Below, piece by piece: positions 55,274-64,000 of a stretch of 64,000 nucleotides of DNA. The translations under genes and the position numbers were made by a program. The stretch's first letter is position 1, and every line of letters starts with the position of its first letter. This stretch comes from Gentiana macrophylla (lineage: Eukaryota; Streptophyta; Magnoliopsida; Gentianales; Gentianaceae), in the NCBI GenBank assembly GCA_026214975.1, contig CM047810.1, positions 1,116,001 to 1,180,000 on the forward strand, given 5' to 3'. Under the pieces are notes generated by a model that saw only the letters and a program-made list of their open reading frames with translations, made no database searches and was not told where the DNA came from.

Positions 55274-57217
55274 TGTTGAAATAGTGTCCTAAACCCAATC
55301 GGGTTGGACCGGATCCGTCCTGGTCGGATCATTTCTACTATTTCTTTATTTTTTACATATGATAAATGGCTTTTCTGTTGTCATATACTTGTTTTTTAAA
55401 AGAACCGATTATGAATTGTTATATGTTAACGTCCTTAGTATTAAACTGTGATAAAGAAACCATGATAGGCGATTAAGGTTGATGAGATCTCTAATCACTT
55501 TAATAAGTTTGATACTTAAATGTCTCTAGGCTAATGTACTATTAAACAGGGCATTGATAGTACAAACAGGCTAGCACATATTAGATGTCTTCTATCTTTA
55601 AGGGCATGGATAGATCTCGTCTATCGAAGTGTAGAGACACTTGGACTGTACGTGGACATGTATTAGAGAATACGACGTTAGGATCGACCCACTTACATTA
55701 AGTTAAGTCGCACTATGTGGCGGTTATGTAATTATCCTTAAGACCGAGGGCTACATGGCATCACGGTGTGGATTGTCATGCTTTGACACTATTGAGGTTT
55801 CCACTAACCATGGGGCGATCATGCGATAGTGATTGGGCGTGATATTGAAGCATGCGGAGTATACATGTTTGGTCGTCTGGGAATCGCGTACCCTATTAGT
55901 AGGGGTGAATATCCGAAAGGGCTTTCTTATAAGGAATGCCTTACTCTCGTGAATCTTTACAAAGTGGAAGTAAATGAGTTACTTCGAGAGAGCATGATAT
56001 CCAGATTATAAGATACGGTCGTTAATGTTTGACACTCGACGTATGATCGTATGGATATTATTAACGCGATAGGATTGTAAGTTGCACGGTAACTGTTTCA
56101 CATGAAAGGTAGTAGTCATTGCATTTGACTCTTCCGATGATTGGGGGTCACGGTGTGTTGCTAGACGATATCCCGTGATCGTTAGGCATGAAGGGCATTT
56201 TTGTAATTTGCACTTTGCGTCTACGACCAACATATTCGGAAGCCTATCGGGTCACACACATATGAACATCAAGTCGGATTAAAATGCGGTTATAGTTGAT
56301 GACCAAATAAGGAAATATTTTATCTCGTACTATAAATGTTATAGTGGTAAATTAATATGGTGGTATTTATTTATTATCAATGCATATAATACAAGATATT
56401 AATTATGTTGATTAATTAAATATGTATATTGATACATATATTTCGAAATATGTATATACATGATATACATGTATTTTGTAAATTAATTAATCAAAGCATT
56501 ATATTAATTAAAGAATATTCCGGATGCCAAATCTTTGGCTAAAGGTGGCGCCATTTACAAGTGTATAGGATACATTTTAGTTGTGCAATTTAATCAATAA
56601 GATTACTATAATATTAATATTAGATATTAATTGATTTTTGGAAAATAGATTTATGGTAATAAGATAAAGATATATTCAATATAAGATATTGTCAATATAT
56701 ATCTTAGGAAAAATATTTAATATAAGATATTGAATATTAATGAGATAAATCAATCAAAGAGATTTTCCTTATTTTATTAGGAAAAGATTTTCTTTCTCCT
56801 CAATCTACTAGAAAGCTAATCCCAATCAGATTGGGAGACATAAGTGGCGCCACTCATCCTGTATAAGAAAGGGGTTGGCTAACTCTTTTGTACAACACAA
56901 TTCCAAGAGCTAATAGTTCTTGTGAAAAATAGAGAGCTTCTTAGAGAGAGAAAAGACCGGTCTAGCAACCGGATTTTTCTAGTAGCAATCCATGACGGGA
57001 TTCCAAAGAGTCGCTCGTGTGGATCACCGGTAGAGGCGAACGCTAGGCGGCTCATGCATCGCTACTCTCCTTAGACGGTCAAAGCGCCGATCTTTTAGAT
57101 CAACCAAGGTAACCACCGTCTACTAGCTTATTTGTTTATTGCTTAAACGGAGTCGATCCTGGTCAAAGGAAATAATTTTTTTAAATTTCGCTGCGTTCCC
57201 ACGTAGATTTCCTAACA
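55274..57217 (+). mobile_element. Solo LTR (1,944 bp) inserted in the copia relic
   Basis: It starts TGTTGAAATAGTGTCC and ends CCTAACA, matches the LTR at 57983-59970 along its length, and is flanked by the perfect 5-bp duplication GATTG (55269-55273, 57218-57222). A single LTR with intact target duplication indicates recombination between the two LTRs of a former complete element. It carries a TATGTATA-rich segment (about 56390-56480) and a 3' GTTTATTGCTTAAACGGAGT block shared with the partner. Confidence 0.92.
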
Positions 57218-57222
57218 GATTG

Positions 57223-57982
57223 ACAGTGGGGAAATCAAGAAATTGAGACAATTGTTGAACGGCAAAGCTTATATCCGGCCGTGTGAAGGTCAAGTAGATC
57301 GATTTCCCGACGAGACTTCAATATGGGGTGTTGTCGGATAGCAAGGGTGAATCATCCTTTTCCTGTTTGCAGCTCGTTATCATCGGAGTAGATGCCGGTT
57401 TGCAAGTAAAAAGGTCATACTCGGAAAGAAGGTCCAGTGTATACTTGCGTTGTGATAAGGTAATCCATTTCGTTCCTCTAGCAACTTCTACCCCCATGAA
57501 GAAGTGTAACTTACCAAGATCTTTGATTTTGAATGTTTTGTCAAGATTGGTCTTGATTTCTTGAATCAACCCTAGATTAGGTACAATCACGATAATATCG
57601 TCAACGTAGACTAGCAAAGCCACAAATGTTGTGTTACAGCCTTTTGTAAACAAATTGTAGTCACTTCATGATTGATGATATCCGAGTGTGATAAGGTAGG
57701 AGGTAAGTTTGGCATTCCATTGCCGCCATGCTTGCTTTAGGCCATAGAGAGATTTTCTAAGTCTACACACAGTATTTGAAACAGATGTGATGTACCCCGG
57801 GGGTACCTTCATGTAGACTTCCTCGAATAAGTCTCCATGGAGTTAGGCATTGTTAATGTCAAGCTGTTCCAAGTGCCAATTTGATGTAGCTACTACAGCC
57901 ACGAGAATTCTTAGTGTAGTGAGCTTTGCAACTGGTACATAAGTATCATTGTAGTCAATTCTCAACTGCCGAGAGTATCCCC
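57223..57982 (-). pseudogene. Copia reverse transcriptase (upstream half)
   Basis: The open segment 57653-57318 holds the catalytic YVDD (LLVYVDDIIVIVPN) followed by KTFKIKDLGKLHFFMGVEVA and ASTPMITSCK. Further RT sequence extends in broken frames to 57982, where the next element interrupts it; the remainder should lie beyond the right end of the window. Confidence 0.88.
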
Positions 57983-59970
57983 TGTTGGAATAGTGTCCTA
58001 AACCCAATCGGGTTGGACCGGATCCGACCGGGTCGGATCATTTCTACTATTTCTTTATGTTTATACATATGTTAAATGGCTTTTATGTTGTCATATATAT
58101 GTTCTTTTAAAGAACCAATTATGAATTGTTATATGATAACGTCCTTAGTATTAAACTATGATAGAGAAACCATGATAGGTGATTATGGTTGATGTGATCT
58201 CTAATCACTTTAATAAGTTTGATACTTAAATGTCTCTAGGTGATGTACTATTAAACAGACATTGATAGTATAAAATGCATCAGCACGTATTAGATGTCTT
58301 CTGCTTTAGTAAGGGGGATATATCTCGCCTATCGAAGTGTAGAGACACTTGACCGTGCGTGGGCGTGTATTAGAGAATGCGTGACGTTAGATCGACCCCA
58401 CTTACACAGATAAGTGTCACACTATGTGGCGGTTGTGTAATTATCCTTTGACCGAGTCTTCATGGCATCACGGTGTGGATTGTCATGCTTTGACACTATT
58501 GAGGTTTCCACAACCACGGGCGATCATGCGGTAGTGATTGGGTATGATCATCAAGCACGCGGAGTATACATGATTGGTCGTCCGGGAATCGCTGCGTATC
58601 CTATGATTGGGATCGAATATCCGAAATGGCCTTCTTATAAGGAATGTCTTACTCTCGTGAATCTTTGCAAAGTGGGAGTAAACGAGTTACTTCGAGAGAG
58701 CATGATATCCAGATTATAAGATACGGTCGTTGATGTTTTGACACTCGACTAACGACCGTATGGATATTATTACAAATGATAGGATTGTAAGTTACACGGT
58801 AATCGCTTTCACATGAAAGGTAGTAGTCATTGCATTTGACTCTTCCGATGATCGGGGTCACGGTGTGTTGCTGACGCTATCCCGTGATCGTTAGGCATGA
58901 AGGGCATTTTCGTAATTTGCACTTTGTGTCTACGGCCAACATATTCGGAAGCATATCGGGTCACACATATAAGAACATCTAGCCGGATTAAAATGTGGTT
59001 ATAGATGATAACCAAATAAGGAAAGTTTATCTCGAACTATAAAGATTATAGTGGTAAATTAATATGGTGGTATTTATTTATTATGAATAAATTAAATACA
59101 AGATATTAATTAAGTTGATTAATTAAATACACTTATATTGATAAGTGGCGCCACATATGTGTATAAGTGATACACTTGGATTGTGCAATTTAATTAATGA
59201 TATTACCTATTATTAATATTAGATATTAATAAAATAAAATAATATATATATATATATATCATGCATACATGCGTGTGTATGTGTACACATTAAATGCAAA
59301 TTAGTGATTTGCTTGTATGCGCACCAATGCATGATATTAATAGATTTTTATGTGTGTAATATATATGATATATATATACACGTGTGTAAATTGATTTATG
59401 GTAATATAATAAAAGATAAATATTGTCAATATAAGATATTGACAATATCTTGAAATATTCAATATAAGATATCGACAATATCCTGATTTATTTAATATAA
59501 GATATTATAATAAATGAGATAAATCAATCAATTATATTTTCCTTATTTTATTGGAAAAGGTTTCTTCTCCTCCACTCTTCTAAGAGGCGCCACATCCATT
59601 ATAAATAGGAGGTGGGTGTCGCTCTTTTAGACATCATAATTTCAAGAACTAATAGTTCTTGTGTAAAATAGAGCATCCTATGTAGAGTTGGAGAGAGGGA
59701 AAAGGCCGGTCTAGCAACCGGAGTTTTCCAATAAAGAATCCATGATGGGATTCCGCGGGCTGTTCGTGTGGACTAGCGGTAGAGGCCGAACACTTGGGCG
59801 GCTCTATGCAGAACTACTCTCCTTAGACGGTCAAAGCGTCGATCTTATAGATCAACCAAGGTAACCACCGTCTCACTACTTGTTTGTTTATTGCTTAAAC
59901 GAAGTCGATCTTGGGTCGATAGGAAATAAATTTTTGAATTCATTTGCGTTCCCGCGTGAGATTTCTAACA
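57983..59970 (+). repeat. 5' LTR (1,988 bp) of an LTR retrotransposon leaving the window
   Basis: It starts TGTTGGAATAGTGTCC, ends ATTTCTAACA and is followed at once by the primer site TGGTATCGAGAGAGC. It is the same LTR family as the solo LTR, but clearly diverged from it. AT-rich central repeats of GATATTGACAATAT type lie at about 59415-59500. Confidence 0.92.
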
Positions 59971-60355
59971 GTGGTATCGAGAGAGCTTTCGAGCTTAAGC
60001 AATAAGCATGTAATTAAGCGTAGTTAATTTTATCGCTTAAATCACGTAATTAAAAGATGAAAGATTTTTGATTTGCAAAATTGATACACGAAAAGAAAAA
60101 CGAGATCTGGTGGTGCTCGGCCGACTGGCGGCGGCACCACCCCAGCGGCGGCGGCGGCGGTGGCGGCGGGCGTACTTTGCCGGCGATCGGCCGGTCAATG
60201 CTGGCGGATCTCCAAATTTTTGTTTTGTGCATTTTGTGATTCAATATGGTTCATAATTGTGATTAATATCTCATTTGTTTAGTTGTGTCATGTGGCTAAC
60301 CAAATGGTTCAAATAGTTTGGCCATTGGGATGCCACGTAGCATTAAATAATAATG

Positions 60356-60610
60356 GCCTTTCCAAACTTTGTTTGGAATAAGCCTAAGCACTTTCCAAAT
60401 ATTTGATTTGGGAAAGGCTGGCTTGCAGCAAGCCACTTCAAAATTTTGATTTTGGAAAGTGGCGAGCTTAAACTAAAATCATTTGGCCTTTCCAAATATT
60501 TGATTTGGAATAGTTTCAGCCCTTTTCAAATATTTGATTTGTAAAGGCTTAGCTTGCTAAACCACTTCCAAAATTTTGATTTTGGAAAGTGGCTGAACTA
60601 AGCCAAATTT
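60356..60610. repeat. Two tandem copies of a ~130-bp segment
   Basis: Both copies contain GGCCTTTCC, CAAATATTTGATTTG, CTTGC and CAAAATTTTGATTTTGGAAA in the same order. Each holds short inverted pairs (CAAATATTTG, AAATTTTGATTTT). Confidence 0.8.
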
Positions 60611-63589
60611 GGTTTAGAAACCAAAGATCCCTTTGATTACGAATCAAAAGGAAAGAAACAAAAGAGAAATAATTTTAATTTTGATTTATTTTGGAATAGT
60701 TCTAATTAATTAAAATTAAAATTAAAATCGGTTTAAAATTAATCGTTAATTTTATTTCGATTAAAATCATTTAATTAATTAAATGTTAATTAGTTAATTG
60801 ATTGGATAAAATTATTTATAGATTAAATGTTCATTGATTAATTAAGACGCAAGTAGTTAAATTTTAATTTTATCTTTTTCATAAGATTTTATTGTATGGA
60901 TTAGATATAGTAGATATAATATGATTATATGGGCCCCGATTGATCATGGACTCGACCGATAGGATAGATGTGAATGATTTAATTTTTCTGTTGGTTTAAA
61001 AATTGTCCTAGCCGTTATAAAGAACGTGACCTAGTTTATTTTCTCTCGCATTTATCCCATTCCGTTGACTTCCCCCGTGCGGCGGGTGTATTTATTTTAT
61101 TAGATAGAATTAAATGTAACAAGAATGGAGCAGAAGATGGAGACCAAAGAAAGAAGAATAAAGATCCCATTGGAGAATGGCGCATTAAAGATCCTATTGG
61201 CGGTTGCAGCTACCTTAGATTGTGACCAGCGGTTTCGCTGGGTTGTATTCAAACCGCACTCAGAAAAAGTCCATGATCATACCGGTTACTTTACGCATTT
61301 ATTTATTTTGTGCGTGTATTTATTTTGATACGATAGATGCATGACTAGGCACGATCTAGATAAATGTGTAGGATATATATCTATAGAGATAGATATAATT
61401 GATGAGACCGAAATTAAAATTAATTAAGTGAATTAATTTACGAAAAATACTTCCACGACAAAAATCAAGTCGAAATATTGTCTCCCAATATTATAATGAC
61501 GGTGAAGAGCCTGTGTTCGGATCCAACTGATCGACCACCGCCGGGAGTTGACCTACCTCGGGTATATCGTCGTTATTGAGATATGATCGTATGAGATCTC
61601 GTGAATATTGGGTTATGACTTGACTAGAGTCTTTCGGTGATTGGCCACCGTCAGGGCCGTCTGACTTTAGAGACAAGGGGTTGACTAACACATAGTGATG
61701 TGTATCGCCAAAGAGTTGACTAGTCAACCACTGAGAATCACATAGAGATGTGAATGGTAAAGAGTTACCTACCTATCGAAATTATCTTGGTTGATCGACC
61801 ACCGCCGGAATCGAGGTAACTAGATGGGATCTCAAACCACTAAAGAATTTTGAAAAATTCTTGAAAGTCAATTGGAAGTAGTTGACTAGTGGGAGCAAAA
61901 TCATAAACCAAAAGACCATTTTTGATTTTGCGTGTACAAACAACAACACTCATTTATTTTCATTTTTTTTTACGTTGTAGTTTTAGCAAACTTTATATTT
62001 ATGTTTTATTCTCGATTAGTAAAACCAAATTATGACTGTTACCTTTTGAGAAACGTTCTCGAATATGGTTAAGTAATATTAATCCTTTTAAAATAAGCAA
62101 TGACACGAGCAATCCCGTTATAGTAGTTGGAGACAAGGAGACTACATATTCAATGCAGTGCTCCAAGACTTTAATTATTAAAGAAAAGCGGGAGCTCGTG
62201 ATATTGGACACGATCCAATATAATCATTCGGTCATACGATGACAAGTTATTCAAACGTTGGATAAGAATGACTAGACCGAATTTTGGAAAGGTTGTTTTC
62301 AAATTGTAAGATTTAAGTATCGACTTAATTCTATCATTGCTTAAAGTCTAATTAAATAGTCAATGTTTTAAATACGATTTAAAAGGTTAAATAAACTATT
62401 TAATAAAATTTAGATTTTCTTTATGAAAGGAAATCAAAGACATAGCTCTTGTGATATTTCTTAAGTCTTATGAAGACTACACCAAGAAATATTTACAAGT
62501 GCTTGAAGGATTAAAAAGGAAATTTAGGGCATGTGCTTAAATAGAGAACTTATTGAAGTTTCTATTATAGGCAAATGAGTTGAGATAAATCTATCTAAGT
62601 TCAAGTCAACTCTTAGATATATGATATCTTGCGAGTGTGATTAAATTAGAAAGATTAAATACAGATATGGAAGGTGAAGCAAACGTTGTAACACTTACCA
62701 TATTCTGGATCTAGTAAACTGATAAGGGAACTAAATAAATGTTATAATGTTCCGGTTCTTATGAAGAACGTGCTTTCAGTTATTTGTTAGGATTTAGTAG
62801 ACACATTCAATTATAAAGAATAAATGTTATTCCGATAAAGTTGGAAGGTCACTGAACCTAACATACTAGAATGTTGTCACTATATAGTTGATATATGTGA
62901 TGAGATCTCAACTAAATATTTGTATGACTGTTATCCTTGATATTTGTAGTTGTTCTGCATATAGTCTCTCCGGAAGGGAAGCGTGTAATCAAACGTCATT
63001 CTGATGATGTTGAACCATATGATTATGAATCATATAGGTAATACGTATCTTATCTAAAGATGACTAAAATACCCTTTTATGAAAGGGTTATGAAATCTAG
63101 AAAATTGTCTAAAGCCTAAACATACCGATGTTCGTTGGCTTATGACAATTAATTCCACAAATAATTGTTTATTAGTCTCTACGAGTTTTTAGAAATAGTC
63201 AAGTGTACTCAGTGAAGTGCATAATTGGAAAGCCCAAAAGTTCGAGCCAAGATTTAATATGAGATTGATGAGCTACTTAGAATTAATCTTCAATTGGATT
63301 GAAGTAATTAATACCGAAGGGTGTTTCGAAGTCGTCGAAAAGGGAATAAGATTCTCCTTGAAGGATACCATCTTTGGGATACGCAATTAGATTGTGTTCC
63401 CAAAATGGAAACAACACTTTATATGATAAAGTGTGTGACGCAGCCATGCGAAGTATCCTTTACCCGCTTCGGATAGTGCCCTTATACTTAACCGAGTTCC
63501 AAAGAATAAAGGTTGAATAAATTCCATATTGGATATGGAAGAGGATAATGTCGAATCTATCTTAACCGATGATTTGAAGTTGTCATAAG

Positions 63590-63991
63590 ATGAGTCAGAA
63601 AGGCTTGGAGCCTAGTACGACATATGCAACTTTGTGGAATATCTTAGCTAGCACGCTGGATATTATTTACTTGTCCGCAGAGCAAAATGTTTGTCTCCAA
63701 ACATGCTGTCTTCTAGAGGAAGTGTTTCTTCCAAAAGAAACAGTGGGAGTGAATCAGATCTCAAAACAGTTTGAGATCCACAAAGATATATTCAACCAGA
63801 GGAACGTGAGCAGACGCCGCATAGCGATGAGGTGTAGATCACTGCTCAATGCACACAAAGGTTCTGTAAGTCTGTGGATAACCTCAAGCCTGAAAAGGCT
63901 GTTGGTATGTTCATCTAGAAGAATGAATATCTCACGACTTGTGAAAGAATGTTTGAAAGGCAAGATTGAGAGATTTGGCTATGAGCCATAA
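63590..63991 (+). pseudogene. Copia pol fragment around the integrase-RT junction
   Basis: The longest open frame (133 codons) gives no family match, but a neighbouring frame gives FVSKHAVFLEEVFLPKRNSG followed by a hydrophilic linker, as in copia polyproteins. The open frame is therefore a shadow over a frameshifted pol. Confidence 0.55.
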
Positions 63992-64000
63992 TATCTGAAT

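Larger units (their letters stand above)
59971..64000 (+). mobile_element. Interior of the LTR retrotransposon (copia type), decayed, incomplete
   Basis: After the primer binding site comes a GC-rich CGGCGG stretch (60125-60175), a duplicated segment of about 130 bp (60356-60610), then 3 kb with no long ORF. Near 63670-63790 a frame reads KMFVSKHAVFLEEVFLPK followed by a linker, typical of the copia integrase-RT junction. Gag, protease and integrase must therefore lie in the unreadable 60.6-63.6 kb, which implies heavy decay or a long untranslated leader. The 3' LTR is outside the window. Confidence 0.7.

Noticed and set aside
60050..60256. Overlapping ORFs with proline or arginine runs
   Set aside because: Both come from a CGG/CCG simple repeat in the retroelement leader, and neither resembles a protein.

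Overview
This window looks like nuclear DNA of a flowering plant, probably a eudicot. Genes are sparse and interrupted by introns, intergenic DNA is AT-rich, and the families seen are plant ones: a DOG1-domain protein, a PP2-B type F-box gene, 2-oxoglutarate dioxygenases of the ACC-oxidase-homolog type, and every major class of plant transposon. There are no operons or ribosome binding sites. The species cannot be named from sequence alone.

Layout. 1-1.05 kb: 3' end of a decayed Ty1/copia element. 2.6-4.7 kb: a possible spliced small gene, then a Helitron 3' terminus. 5.05-6.27 kb: an F-box/PP2-B pseudogene. 7.0-11.1 kb: a minus-strand Ty3/gypsy relic hit by a hAT-like element and a second small inverted-repeat element. 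11.4-12.4 kb: a Stowaway-like MITE and short tandem repeats. 13.5-18.4 kb: a copia element with both LTRs and its target duplication. 18.7-19.0 kb: a hAT-like MITE. 19.7-22.4 kb: a truncated plus-strand copia element. 24.2-26.35 kb and 33.9-36.65 kb: an inverted duplication carrying a dioxygenase gene on each side. The interval between them holds a Mutator-like MITE, a LINE inside a satellite-like array, and an LTR pair around a short interior. 37.3-42.8 kb: a CACTA element with a broken TNPA-like gene and two tandem arrays. 43.3-44.0 kb: an intact DOG1-domain gene. 47-52.5 kb: MITEs, a large palindrome of about 2.2 kb, a tRNA-derived SINE and a second Helitron terminus. 53-53.8 kb: a minisatellite. 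54.7-64 kb: a copia relic split by a solo LTR, and by a second element with the same long LTR type that runs out of the window.

Host genes. The best-supported working gene is the single-exon DOG1-domain gene (43293-44042). The minus-strand dioxygenase (34918-36371) is probably expressible, but only through a shifted splice acceptor. Its plus-strand sister (24641-26118) has a frameshifted first exon and could at best make an N-terminally shortened enzyme. The F-box gene is dead. The two dioxygenases share promoter and 3' flanks, so they arose by duplication of a block rather than by retroposition. No metabolic cluster is visible.

The most interesting points are the splice-site shift that restores the reading frame, the plastid-transit-like leader on this dioxygenase type, the near-perfect long palindrome with a MITE in only one arm, and the tandem arrays inside the CACTA element. 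All comparisons were made by eye; no alignment or database search was run.
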